This document shows, piece by piece, positions 8,400-17,564 of a DNA stretch of 64,000 bases; position 1 is the first letter of the stretch; every line of letters starts with the position of its first letter. The notes under the pieces are model-generated. The model did no database searches. It saw only the letters and a list, made by a program, of their open reading frames with translations, and was not told the DNA's origin. A program made the position numbers and the translations under genes. This stretch comes from Ruminococcaceae bacterium UBA6353 (GTDB lineage: Bacteria; Bacillota; Clostridia; Oscillospirales; Acutalibacteraceae), in contig DJRT01000014.1 of the NCBI GenBank assembly GCA_002437905.1, positions 68,817 through 132,816 on the forward strand, read 5' to 3'.

Positions 8400-9176
8400 A
8401 TGGAGATTGTCAAGAAGATTGTCTTCGGTGATTCGGACGACAAACCGGTCGCCTGGGGACCCGGTGTGCGCAGCGAGCACATTATCCATTATGTCACCAA
8501 GGGGCGAGGCCGGATCTATTGCAACGGCCGGGAATATACCGTCACCGCCGGGGAGAGCTTTGTGGTGCAGCCGTACCGGATGATCCGGTATGTGCCGGAC
8601 ACCGACGACCCGTGGGGATACGCCTGGTGCATCATTGATGCCCAATCGGTGGAGATGATGATGGAGCAGCTGGTGTTTAAGCAGGACGATGTTACGATCG
8701 GCTATGTGGAGCCTGCCAAGATCGTGCCGCTGTACCGGATGCTGGACGAGGTGGGCAATTTCCCGGAGGCGGCCATGACCCGGTACGGATTGGCGCACGC
8801 CATTGTGGGGGTGTACCTGGATGCCTACCCGCAGCACCGGCTGACCGCCTCGGAGGCGCTGTATGAGCGGGCGGTGCAGATCGTTGAAAGAAAATTCCAT
8901 TCGGACAAGTATTCGGTGGCCGATATTGCCGCGGATCTGAACATCAGCGGCGCCACCCTATACCGCCTTTTTGTGACAAAAAGCGGCCTGTCGCCGAACA
9001 CCTATCTGCAGAGCTACCGCATCCAGCAGGCACAGAAAATGCTGAAGGCCGGCCTGACGATCAAGGAAACCGCGCTTTCCTGCGGGTTTTCCGACCAGTT
9101 CTACTTTTCCAAGGCGTTCAAAAAGATTGCCGGGCTGACGCCGACCGAGTACAAGCAGCGCGAAGCACGCCGGTAA
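8400..9176 (+). CDS. AraC family transcriptional regulator
   Basis: 258 residues: an N-terminal cupin-like sensor (about 1-130, with RGRIYCNGREYTVTAGESFVVQPYRMIRY) and a C-terminal pair of helix-turn-helices (about 160-258). The latter includes YSVADIAADLNISGATLYRLF and the family signature ending IKETALSCGFSDQFYFSKAFKKIAGLTPTEYK. Such regulators bind a sugar and activate or repress nearby glycan genes. GGGAGG lies 8 bases before the ATG. It has its own operator-bearing promoter and terminator and sits between the GH78-like gene and the long surface-glycan locus, so it is the obvious candidate controller of both. Confidence 0.93.
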   Translation: MEIVKKIVFGDSDDKPVAWGPGVRSEHIIHYVTKGRGRIYCNGREYTVTAGESFVVQPYRMIRYVPDTDDPWGYAWCIIDAQSVEMMMEQLVFKQDDVTIGYVEPAKIVPLYRMLDEVGNFPEAAMTRYGLAHAIVGVYLDAYPQHRLTASEALYERAVQIVERKFHSDKYSVADIAADLNISGATLYRLFVTKSGLSPNTYLQSYRIQQAQKMLKAGLTIKETALSCGFSDQFYFSKAFKKIAGLTPTEYKQREARR

Positions 9177-9193
9177 TATAAGGTAATATATCC

Positions 9194-9251
9194 AATAGTT
9201 GTGTGGTACAAATGGCAGGGTGTTCCATTTGTGCTATACAACTATTTTTTT
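9194..9251 (+). terminator. Intrinsic terminator after araC
   Basis: Two-part stem: outer arms AATAGTTGT and ACAACTATT, inner arms ACAAATGG and CCATTTGT, followed by a run of seven T. It separates araC from the downstream 25-kb locus. Confidence 0.88.
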
Positions 9252-9270
9252 CGCACGGCCAAGAATGATT

Positions 9271-9326
9271 TTGACATATCATTGAAGAAAATGTCCATGG
9301 CAAAGAACCGGGGGGTACGATAAAAT
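9271..9326 (+). promoter_or_regulatory. Probable promoter region of the 25-kb glycan locus
   Basis: A -10 TAAAAT (9321-9326) lies 17 bases from TGGCAA (9298-9303). Upstream is TTGACAT with a facing ATGTCCA (GACAT-N13-ATGTC, 9273-9295), resembling the TTGACA/TGTCAA dyad over the araC promoter. The AraC protein may bind both sites; this is inference. Confidence 0.4.
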
Positions 9327-9367
9327 TTGAATAGTGAAGTATTGACGACATAAGGAGGACGCCCACA

Positions 9368-10693
9368 GTGAGAAAGAAAATTGCCTGTCTGGCTATCGCA
9401 CTTTCCATGATCTTTGTCGCTTCCTGCGGAAATTCCGGGAAGCAGGACACGACTTCCGGCAATAAAACAACCAATCCGACAACCACGACCACTGCGCCCG
9501 AGCAGATCGGAACGACCACCGCACCCAGCGGTACCACCACCGCCGGCCGCAAGGATGGCACCACCACCTCGCAGCGGCTTGTCCGCGTGACGGTGACCAG
9601 CCAGGTGGCGGAGAGCGACCCCACCCGCCGCTCCGACCGGGACAGCAATGCCGGTGAGGATGCCGGCAACCGCGTATCGCAGGATCCGGTCAACCGGGAC
9701 GACGCGCCGCCGCTGACCGAATGGAAGCAGGGCACGCTGGGCTCGTACAAGCTGGTGTGGAACGACGAATTCGACAAGGACGGCATCGACTATAACAAGT
9801 GGTGCTACGGCTCGGAGAACCCGGACACCTACGACAACATGCTGCTGCTGACCGAGGATGAGGACCCCAGCATCATCACGGCTGAGGACGGCCTGCTGAA
9901 GATGAATGCCCGCCGCTATGTCAGCAAGACAAATTCGAAGATCGAATACGCGACCAACAAATCCTTCAGCACCCGCGAGACGATGAACTTCCGCTACGGC
10001 TATGTGGAGATGCGCGCCATGGTGCCGATGCGCGCCGGCAGCTTCTCCGCCTTCTGGGCGATCGGTAAGCCGGGCTTGGTCTCCAAGCTGCCGAACGGCT
10101 ACTACACCGAGATCGACTTCTTTGAGGAATTCGGCAGTGACTACGAGCTGGTGCCGAACTTCCACAAGTGGTACGACGATTACAGCCACAGCAACTTTGA
10201 TCTGAGCTGGTCGAAGAAGCAGGGCAATACCGGTATCGGCAAAACGCAGTACGGCATCTACCGTTTCAAGGATATCCGCACGCTGCCGTATGAATTCCAT
10301 CTGTACGGTGTGGAGTGGACCAAGGAATACATCAAGACCTATGTGGACGGCGAGTGCTACTGCACCTTTGATGTCAACTATGCCTACGATAAGGATTGGG
10401 ACTACGGCCCCAATGTAAATGCCACCCAGCCGCTCAGCCCCCAGAAGAAGGATATGAGTGGTTACCACGATTACATCTACCTGCTGCTGCAGAACCTGAT
10501 CTATGCCAATGCGGACAGCGGCGTGGGAGAGAACGGCAGCGTGATCACGCAGCACATCATTGATGAAAACACGATCTTCCCGTTCCAGTACTGGGTGGAT
10601 TATGTGCGGCTGTATCAGGATCCCACCAACCCCGACAACGGCCTGTACTATCTCAACGAGAATGGACAGAAGGTCAACTACTACAACAACTAA
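9368..10693 (+). CDS. GH16-like glycoside hydrolase lipoprotein
   Basis: 441 residues from a GTG start with AAGGAGG upstream. It has a lipoprotein signal peptide with lipobox VASC (Cys near residue 20), then a long Thr-rich linker (about 30-115) and a GH16 (laminarinase/kappa-carrageenase clan) jelly-roll domain (about 125-430). The catalytic motif EIDFFE is present: Glu248 as nucleophile, Asp250, Glu253 as acid/base. It also has a WNDEFD start and the usual FHLYGVEWT strand. It would cleave a beta-linked polysaccharide outside the cell while tethered to the membrane. The substrate (beta-1,3-glucan, agar- or carrageenan-like or other) cannot be chosen. It is the first gene of the long operon, with a 21-base gap to the binding-protein gene. 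Confidence 0.88.
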   Translation: MRKKIACLAIALSMIFVASCGNSGKQDTTSGNKTTNPTTTTTAPEQIGTTTAPSGTTTAGRKDGTTTSQRLVRVTVTSQVAESDPTRRSDRDSNAGEDAGNRVSQDPVNRDDAPPLTEWKQGTLGSYKLVWNDEFDKDGIDYNKWCYGSENPDTYDNMLLLTEDEDPSIITAEDGLLKMNARRYVSKTNSKIEYATNKSFSTRETMNFRYGYVEMRAMVPMRAGSFSAFWAIGKPGLVSKLPNGYYTEIDFFEEFGSDYELVPNFHKWYDDYSHSNFDLSWSKKQGNTGIGKTQYGIYRFKDIRTLPYEFHLYGVEWTKEYIKTYVDGECYCTFDVNYAYDKDWDYGPNVNATQPLSPQKKDMSGYHDYIYLLLQNLIYANADSGVGENGSVITQHIIDENTIFPFQYWVDYVRLYQDPTNPDNGLYYLNENGQKVNYYNN

Positions 10694-10714
10694 CAGCGGA
10701 AAGGGTTACAGAGA

Positions 10715-13603
10715 ATGAAGCTTGTCAGGAGATTATGTGCGGCCGCAGCCTGCATGGCGGTGACCTTTGGCGCCGTTGGCGCCGCGCTGCCGCCGGCGGC
10801 AGCGGAGACCCTGCCGGCTGCGGCGGCGGATACCGTCACAGCGGCAGCGGATGGCTATGCGGTGTACGCGGCGGCGCTGACGGATTGCCCGGACGCGGCG
10901 CAGGCGATCACGCTGGCCGGCGGCGCTTACATACAGGCAACGGACGGACTGCAGCGCAGCGCCGACTATGAAACGGCACCGGACGCCGTGCTGCTGCCGC
11001 AGGGCACCGGCACCCTGACATATGAGCTGGAGGTGCCGCAGACAGCGCTGTACGCGCTCAGCCTGCGGTACGCCTCGCTGGAGGGCAATGGCCTGGATAT
11101 CCGCGTGGGCCTGCGCATTGACGGGGAGTACCCGTTCAGCGAGGCAGCGGAGCTGAGCTTTCCGCGCATGTGGCATAATGAGAGCGAGACCTGGAAGCAG
11201 GACAAGGACGGCAACGACCTGACCCCGGAGCAGACGGAATACCGCGATATGGTGGATCAGCCGGCGCGGGACAGCCTGGGCGTGGAGGTGGAGCCGTATG
11301 TTTTCCGGCTGACCGCCGGCCGCCACACCATCACGGTGGAGGGCGGCGGCGAGGCCTTTGCCCTGGGACAGCTGCGTTTCCTGCCGCCGGAGCGGCCGGC
11401 CGCCTATACGGCGCCGACGGATCTGACGGACGCGCAGGGGGTGCAGCCCATCCTGCTGCAGGGCGAGTCCGCGACCTATAAGTCCTCCTCGGCCATGGTG
11501 CCGAAAGGGGATAATACCGACGCAGCAATGACCCCGGCCAGCGCGGAGAATGTGCGCCTGAACTATATCGGCGGCTCCTCCTGGGCGAAGCCGAATGCCT
11601 CGGCCACCTGGAGCTTCCGCGTGGAGCAGGCCGGCTACTATAAGCTGGCTTTCCGCTTCAAGCAGGATCAGATCATCAATGCCAAGACCTACCGCCGCCT
11701 GAAGATCGACGGGGTGACCCCCTTTGCCGAGGCGGCGTGCATCGCCTTTCCGTATGCCACCAAATGGCAGGCGCAGGTGCTGACCAATGCCGCCGGCGAG
11801 GAGTGCCTGGTGTGGCTGGATGCGGGCGACCATACCGTCACGATGGAGTCCACCCTGGGCGCCGCGGCGGCGGTCTACGGCAAGCTGCAGACCATTGTGC
11901 AGAGCCTTGGCGACACCTACACCTCCGTGGTGATGGTGACCGGGGAATCCCCCGACGCCGGCCGCGATTATGAGCTTTTTCGCTCCATCCCGGGCTTTGA
12001 GGACACGCTGCGCACCAATATGGAGGCGCTGGATGCCCTGGTGCAGGAGCTGCAGACGCTCTCCGGTAAGAAGAGCACGCAGGCCATTGCCTCCATGCAG
12101 AATATGCGCCGGGTGCTGCGCCTAATGCTGGAGCGCCCCTATATCGCGCACCAGTACCTTTCGGATTATTATTCCAACTACTGCTCCGTCAGCGCATGGA
12201 TGAACGATATGTCCTCCATGCCGCTGGCGCTGGATGAGCTGCGTATCGTGTACCACTCGCAGGAGGCGGAGATGCAATCGGTCGGGGTGCTTGACCGGCT
12301 GCTGTTTTCCCTGCGGCGGTTCATCAATTCCTTCCGCCAGAATGACGGCAGCCAGGCCACGGCGAAGAGCGACACCAAGCTGCGCCTGTGGGTGAACTGG
12401 GGCCGCGATCAGACGCGTGCCCTGAGCAGCCTGATCCAGGACTCCTTCACGGCCGGCACCGGCATTGAGGTGGATGTGCAGATGGTCAACGCCACGCTGG
12501 TGCAGGGTATCATGTCCGGCAATGCGCCGGATCTGGCGCTGCAGATGTCGCGTGCGGAGCCGGTAAACCTCGGTATCCGCAATGCTCTGATGGATCTGAA
12601 GAGCTTTCCGGACTATGAGGAGGTGCTGCAGCGCTTCCAGCCGGGCGCCGAGGTGCCCTACTGCTACAACGGCCGCTGTTATGCCCTGCCGGATACCCAG
12701 AGCTACATGGTCATGTTCTACCGCACGGATATCCTGGAGAAGCTGGAGCTGGAGGTGCCGAACACCTGGGAGGACTTTATCCGTGCCTCCACGGTGATCC
12801 AGCGGCACAATATGCAGGTGTACCTGCCGTATACCCGCATCACCTCCGGCACCACGGTCAATGCCGGTATCGGCAGCCTGAACCTCTATCCGACGCTGAT
12901 GCTGCAGAACAAGCTGCCGCTGTATAACGATGAGCAGACGGCGACGGTGATCGGCAGCGAGCAGTCGGTCTCGGTGTTCGACAGCTGGACGCGGATGTAC
13001 ACCGATTATCAATTCTTGAAAGAGGCGGATTTCTACAACCGCTTCCGTACCGGCTCCATGCCCCTGGGCATTGCCGGCTATACCACCTGCCTGACGCTTT
13101 CGCAAACGGCGGCCGAGATCGATGGCCGCTGGGCAATGGCGCCGGTGCCGGCGGCGGACGGGGAGCACCACACCGTGGCCGGCAGCGGCACCGGCTGTGC
13201 GATCCTCTCCACCACCGACAAGGCGGAGCAGGCATGGGAATTCCTGAAATGGTGGACGAGTGCCGAGACCCAGGAGCGGTATTCCAAGAATGTGGAGTCC
13301 GTGCTGGGAACCGTCGGCCGTGTGGCGACCTCCAATGTGGAGGCATTCAAGAAGCTTTCCTGGAGTGCGACGGAGCGCGAGCAGCTGCTGGCGCAGTGGT
13401 CGCAGGTGCAGGAGATCCCGGAGATCCCCGGCAGCTATTATCTTTCCCGTGCGCTGGATCAGGCGTACTGGGAAGTCCTTAACGGCGTATCCAACAGCAT
13501 GGACGCCGTAAACAAGTGGAGCGATATCGCCAATGAGGAGATCTCGCGCAAGGTGCAGGAGTATGAGTACCTGGAGGAGGGCAGACGCAATGCCAAGAAT
13601 TAA
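10715..13603 (+). CDS. Extracellular solute-binding protein fused to N-terminal binding modules
   Basis: 962 residues with a signal peptide (KLVRRLCAAAACMAVTFGAV) but no lipobox. Two N-terminal beta-sandwich-like modules (about 45-230 and 240-395) share a pattern of an LRYAS/FRFKQ strand, an R-IDG/KIDG-PF-EA segment, a W-x-A or W-x-N stretch and a closing DAGDHTVTME or RLTAGRHTITVE strand. They look like carbohydrate-binding modules. A helical linker (about 400-530) leads to a family-1 ABC solute-binding domain (about 545-935; KLRLWVNWG, SGNAPDLALQM, YALPDTQSYMVMFYRTDIL). It directly precedes two permeases and overlaps the first by 14 bases, so it delivers a sugar to that importer. Three times the size of an ordinary binding protein. 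Confidence 0.85.
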   Translation: MKLVRRLCAAAACMAVTFGAVGAALPPAAAETLPAAAADTVTAAADGYAVYAAALTDCPDAAQAITLAGGAYIQATDGLQRSADYETAPDAVLLPQGTGTLTYELEVPQTALYALSLRYASLEGNGLDIRVGLRIDGEYPFSEAAELSFPRMWHNESETWKQDKDGNDLTPEQTEYRDMVDQPARDSLGVEVEPYVFRLTAGRHTITVEGGGEAFALGQLRFLPPERPAAYTAPTDLTDAQGVQPILLQGESATYKSSSAMVPKGDNTDAAMTPASAENVRLNYIGGSSWAKPNASATWSFRVEQAGYYKLAFRFKQDQIINAKTYRRLKIDGVTPFAEAACIAFPYATKWQAQVLTNAAGEECLVWLDAGDHTVTMESTLGAAAAVYGKLQTIVQSLGDTYTSVVMVTGESPDAGRDYELFRSIPGFEDTLRTNMEALDALVQELQTLSGKKSTQAIASMQNMRRVLRLMLERPYIAHQYLSDYYSNYCSVSAWMNDMSSMPLALDELRIVYHSQEAEMQSVGVLDRLLFSLRRFINSFRQNDGSQATAKSDTKLRLWVNWGRDQTRALSSLIQDSFTAGTGIEVDVQMVNATLVQGIMSGNAPDLALQMSRAEPVNLGIRNALMDLKSFPDYEEVLQRFQPGAEVPYCYNGRCYALPDTQSYMVMFYRTDILEKLELEVPNTWEDFIRASTVIQRHNMQVYLPYTRITSGTTVNAGIGSLNLYPTLMLQNKLPLYNDEQTATVIGSEQSVSVFDSWTRMYTDYQFLKEADFYNRFRTGSMPLGIAGYTTCLTLSQTAAEIDGRWAMAPVPAADGEHHTVAGSGTGCAILSTTDKAEQAWEFLKWWTSAETQERYSKNVESVLGTVGRVATSNVEAFKKLSWSATEREQLLAQWSQVQEIPEIPGSYYLSRALDQAYWEVLNGVSNSMDAVNKWSDIANEEISRKVQEYEYLEEGRRNAKN

Positions 13604-14501
13604 GCGACCCGGCAGCACGCGGGCGCTGCTGCGCGAGCAGTGGCCGATGCTGGTGATGATGCTGCCCTTTTTCCTGTTGTTCACGGTGATGACGGTCATC
13701 CCCATCATCTGCTCGCTGGTGCTCAGCCTGACCTCGTATGATACGCTCAACCCGACCTATTTTGTCGGCATTGACAACTATCTGCGGCTGTTTGTCAGCG
13801 ACGCCTCCTTTCTGGTGGTGCTGAAAAACACGCTGGTGATCGTGCTGCTGACCGGGCCGGTGGGCTTCCTGCTGGCATTCCTGCTGGCGTGGCTGGTCAA
13901 TGAGTTTTCCCCGATGATGCGCACGCTGCTGTCCTTCATGTTCTATGCCCCGTCGCTGGCCGGCAATGCCTTCTTCGTGTGGAAGATCCTGTTCAGCGGC
14001 GACAGCTATGGCTACCTGAACAGCTTCCTGTTGAACCTGGGCATGATCACGGAGCCGGTGACCTGGCTGAGCGATGCCCGGTACCTGATGCCGATCATCG
14101 TGCTGGTGCAGCTGTGGCAGTGCATGGGTATTTCGTTCCTGTCCAATATTGCCGGTCTGCAGAATGTCAACCGCGACCTGTATGAGGCCGGCGCGATTGA
14201 CGGTGTGCGCAACCGCTGGCAGGAGCTGTGGTACATCACGCTGCCCTCCATGCAGCACATGATCCTGTTCAGCGTGGTTATGCAGATCCAGAGCAGCTTT
14301 TCGGTCAGCGCGATCACGACCGAGCTGGCCGGCTATCCCAGTGTGGGGCAGTCGGTGGATACCATTGTGTCCCACATGATCGATGTGGGCACGGTGCGGT
14401 ATGAGATGGGATACGCCTCAGCAGTGGCTGTGGTGTTGTTTTTACTGATGGCAGGGACGCGGATCATCCTCGGCAAATTCCTGCAGATGATCGGAAGGTG
14501 A
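13590..14501 (+). CDS. Sugar ABC transporter permease (MalF-like), set A
   Basis: 303 residues. Six membrane helices and the cytoplasmic EAA loop (YEAGAIDGVRNRWQELWYITLP), which docks on the ATPase. Start MPRIKRPG is chosen because CTGGAGGAGGG lies just upstream and it overlaps the preceding gene by 14 bases, indicating translational coupling. Longer reading in this frame has no ribosome site. It partners with the next gene. Confidence 0.92.
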   Translation: MPRIKRPGSTRALLREQWPMLVMMLPFFLLFTVMTVIPIICSLVLSLTSYDTLNPTYFVGIDNYLRLFVSDASFLVVLKNTLVIVLLTGPVGFLLAFLLAWLVNEFSPMMRTLLSFMFYAPSLAGNAFFVWKILFSGDSYGYLNSFLLNLGMITEPVTWLSDARYLMPIIVLVQLWQCMGISFLSNIAGLQNVNRDLYEAGAIDGVRNRWQELWYITLPSMQHMILFSVVMQIQSSFSVSAITTELAGYPSVGQSVDTIVSHMIDVGTVRYEMGYASAVAVVLFLLMAGTRIILGKFLQMIGR

Positions 14502-14511
14502 CGGACGCGAC

Positions 14512-15423
14512 ATGAAAACTGCTACCCTACATAAGCTGCGGCGCCTGCGGCTGGGCCATGCGCCCGGCAGCCTGAGCAGCCGCCGCTTTACCCGCTCGCG
14601 CTTCGGCAACTTCCTGTGCCTGCTGGTGATCGTGCTGGCCGGCCTGTTTACCATGCTGCCGCTGATCTACGCGGTGGCGACTTCCTTTAAGCCGCTGGAT
14701 GAGCTGCTGCTGTTTCCGCCGCGCTTTTTTGTGCGGCGTCCCACGATTGAAAACTACACAGCGCTGTCCGGGCTGCTGTCGGATCAGTTTATCCCCCTGG
14801 GACGGTATCTGTTTAACAGCCTGTCCATCAGTGCCGTGACCACGGCGGTCTACATTCTGATCTCGGCTATGGCGGCCTTTGGCCTGTGCAAATCCCGGTT
14901 CCGCTTCTGCGGGCCGCTGTTCATGATCGTGCAGTTTGCACTGCTGTTTAACCCCTATACGCTGGCGGTGCCGCAGTATCTGATCCTGGCCCGCCTGCAT
15001 GTGATCGATACCTATTGGGCCTACATACTGCCGCAGCTTTCGGCTACGCTGGGTGTTTTCCTGCTCAAGCAGTATATGGAGGGCGCCCTGCCGGACGCTC
15101 TGCTGGAGGCGGCGCGCATCGACGGCGCGGGGCTGTTCCGGGTGTTTTTCCAGATCGCCCTGCCGCTGGTGAAGCCGGCGCTGCTGACGCTGATGCTTTT
15201 CTGCTTCCGCGATTCCTGGGCGATGGTGCCGCAGGGCACCATCTTCCGCGAGCAGCTGAAAACGCTGCCGATGGTCATGTCCCAGATCGCCGCCGGCGGC
15301 ATTGCCCGTTCCGGCAGCGCCATGGCGGTAACGGTCATTCTGATGATCCCGCCGGTGATCGTGTATCTGATCTCGCAGAGCAATGTGATCGAGTCGATGA
15401 GCAGTGTCGGCATTAAGGAATAA
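14512..15423 (+). CDS. Carbohydrate ABC transporter permease (MalG-like), set A
   Basis: 303 residues, MalG/UgpE family: about six helices and the EAA loop LLEAARIDGAGLFRVFFQIALPLVKPA. It starts 10 bases after its partner. Together they form the membrane core of an importer; no ATP-binding subunit is encoded with it. The terminal SNVIESMSSVGIKE is the usual family ending. Confidence 0.92.
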   Translation: MKTATLHKLRRLRLGHAPGSLSSRRFTRSRFGNFLCLLVIVLAGLFTMLPLIYAVATSFKPLDELLLFPPRFFVRRPTIENYTALSGLLSDQFIPLGRYLFNSLSISAVTTAVYILISAMAAFGLCKSRFRFCGPLFMIVQFALLFNPYTLAVPQYLILARLHVIDTYWAYILPQLSATLGVFLLKQYMEGALPDALLEAARIDGAGLFRVFFQIALPLVKPALLTLMLFCFRDSWAMVPQGTIFREQLKTLPMVMSQIAAGGIARSGSAMAVTVILMIPPVIVYLISQSNVIESMSSVGIKE

Positions 15424-15449
15424 GACAGCACCGTTGGGAGGATGGCAAG

Positions 15450-17564
15450 TTGAAACATTTGAAAAGGATCGTAGCGTTGGCAGCGGTGCTGTGCCTGCTG
15501 GCTGCACCGCTGACAGTGGCTGCGCAGTCAACCTACGGTGACATTCCGGTCGAAAGCTATACCTATTGGGAAAAGGTCGGCTCCGGCAGCCGCAAGGCGG
15601 TCTATTCGCAGCCGATGTATCAGGTGAAGGCCATGGTGACGGCCGAAACGCTGGGCGTTGCGGACTTCAACAGCCTTTCGGCGGTGTGCACCGATACGCA
15701 GGGGAATATCTACCTGCTGGACGGGGCGGCATCGCGCCTGGTGATCACCGACAGCCAGTACACCGTTCTCCGGGAGCTGACGACGGTGGACGATAACGGC
15801 ACGCCGCTGGACTTTACCGGGGCGCGGGATGTGTATGTGCGTGCGGACGGCACGATCTACCTGTGTGATACGGACCACGCCCGTGTGCTGAAGTGCGACG
15901 CCGAGGGACGGCTGACCGGCATGCTGACGCTGCCGGAGTCCACGCTGATCCCGGAGGGCTTCAATTACGCCCCCATTGCCGTGGCGGTGGACTCCGCCGG
16001 CTATGCCTATGTGCTGTGCGACGGCTCCTACTACGGCGCAATTCTCTATACCCCGGAGGAGACCTTCGGCGGCTTCTATGGCGCCAATAAGGTCCGCAAG
16101 ACGGTGGTGCAGGCGTTTTCCACCATGCTCAGCCGGGTGTTTGTAAACAATGCGAAAAAATCCGTCAGCCAGAGCGAGCTGCCCTTCTGCTTTGTCGATA
16201 TCAGCATCGACCGGGAGGATTTTGTCTATACCGCCACCGGCTATACCGATATTTCCGGTATGAAGGGGCAGGTGAAGAAGCTCAGCCCCGGCAACGGCAC
16301 CAATATTCTGGATTCGGACAGCGTCAACTTTGCCGATGACGGCTCCAACTGGACCTTCCGTGTGGGTGAGCTGCTGCGGCAGGATATCACGGCGCTGACG
16401 GTGGATGACCAGGGCTTTATCTACTGCCTGGACAGCACCTATGGGCGCGTGTACCTGTATGACCAGGAGTGCCACCTGCTGTCCGCCTTTGGCGGCGGTA
16501 TGGGCACCGGCACGCAGGAGGGCGTGTTCCAGAAGGCGGTCGGCCTGACCCTGAACGGCAGTGACTTGCTGGTCTGTGACGGTACAAAAAACGCGCTGAC
16601 CGTGCTGGCGCTGACGCCGTTCGGCGAACAATTCAAGCAGGCGCGGGCGCTGACCATCGGCGGCAAGTACCTGGAGGCGAAGCCCCTGTGGCAGGAGGTG
16701 CTGCGGCAGGATAGCAACTGCCAGCTGGCCTACAACGGCCTGGCCCGTGCCAGCCTGGCGGAGGAGGACTATGACGCGGCAATGGCCTATGCGCGCAAGG
16801 GCTATGACCGGGACACCTATGACCTGGCCTTCAGCGAGGTGCGCACTGCCTTTATCAGCCGCAATTTCTCCTGGCTGCTGGCGCTGGCGATCCTGGTGAT
16901 CGGCGGTCTGCTGGTGCTGATGGTGGTTTCCATGCGCCGCCAGTTCAATCTGATCAAAAATCCCCGGCTGCGTCTGCTGTTCCATATGCTGGCTCACCCG
17001 TTTGACGCATTCGGCACAATCAAGGATAAAAAGCAGGGCTCGGTGCTGATCGGTACGGTGCTGCTGGTGCTCTATTATATCGGCACCGTGCTGTCGGATC
17101 TGTGCGGTGGCTTCTCCTTCACCTATGTGGATCTGGCCAGCTACAATTCCCTGTTCGTGTTCCTGCGCAGCGTCGGCGTGGTGCTGCTGTGGGTCATCTG
17201 CAATAAGGCAGTGACGGCGCTGATGGACGGCAAGGGCACCGGCAAGGAGATCTATATCGTCACCACCTACAGTCTGGTGCCGATGATCCTTTCCCGCTTT
17301 GTATATCTCGCCCTGTCCAATGCCCTGCGCTCGGACGAGGCGGAATTCCTGAATATCTTCTGCGGTGTGATGCTGGTGTGGACGCTGCTGCTGATCGTGG
17401 TCGGCACCATCCGCATCCACGATTACGGCATGGGCAAATTCCTCGGCACCACGGTGCTGAGCGTCGCCGGCATGGCGATCGTGCTGTTCCTGCTGATTAT
17501 GGTGTTCATCCTCTCCCAGCAGTTTATCGGCTTTTTGACGACGCTGTTTTTGGAGATCGTGTAA
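15450..17564 (+). CDS. NHL-repeat / TPR / Yip1-domain membrane protein
   Basis: 704 residues, TTG start with GGGAGGA upstream. A signal peptide is followed by an extracellular beta-propeller of NHL-like repeats (about 65-400; e.g. DTQGNIYLLDGAASRLVI, VDDQGFIYCLDSTYGRVYLY). Then come two TPR-like helical repeats (about 405-465), one membrane helix (about 475-495) and a C-terminal Yip1-type domain with about five helices (about 500-704). No enzymatic motif is seen. Propellers commonly bind glycans or proteins, and Yip1 domains are membrane scaffolds. It sits between the two permease pairs and is coupled to the next gene by the shared base of TAATG. Function unknown; an envelope sensor or assembly factor for the importers is plausible. 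Confidence 0.8.
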   Translation: MKHLKRIVALAAVLCLLAAPLTVAAQSTYGDIPVESYTYWEKVGSGSRKAVYSQPMYQVKAMVTAETLGVADFNSLSAVCTDTQGNIYLLDGAASRLVITDSQYTVLRELTTVDDNGTPLDFTGARDVYVRADGTIYLCDTDHARVLKCDAEGRLTGMLTLPESTLIPEGFNYAPIAVAVDSAGYAYVLCDGSYYGAILYTPEETFGGFYGANKVRKTVVQAFSTMLSRVFVNNAKKSVSQSELPFCFVDISIDREDFVYTATGYTDISGMKGQVKKLSPGNGTNILDSDSVNFADDGSNWTFRVGELLRQDITALTVDDQGFIYCLDSTYGRVYLYDQECHLLSAFGGGMGTGTQEGVFQKAVGLTLNGSDLLVCDGTKNALTVLALTPFGEQFKQARALTIGGKYLEAKPLWQEVLRQDSNCQLAYNGLARASLAEEDYDAAMAYARKGYDRDTYDLAFSEVRTAFISRNFSWLLALAILVIGGLLVLMVVSMRRQFNLIKNPRLRLLFHMLAHPFDAFGTIKDKKQGSVLIGTVLLVLYYIGTVLSDLCGGFSFTYVDLASYNSLFVFLRSVGVVLLWVICNKAVTALMDGKGTGKEIYIVTTYSLVPMILSRFVYLALSNALRSDEAEFLNIFCGVMLVWTLLLIVVGTIRIHDYGMGKFLGTTVLSVAGMAIVLFLLIMVFILSQQFIGFLTTLFLEIV

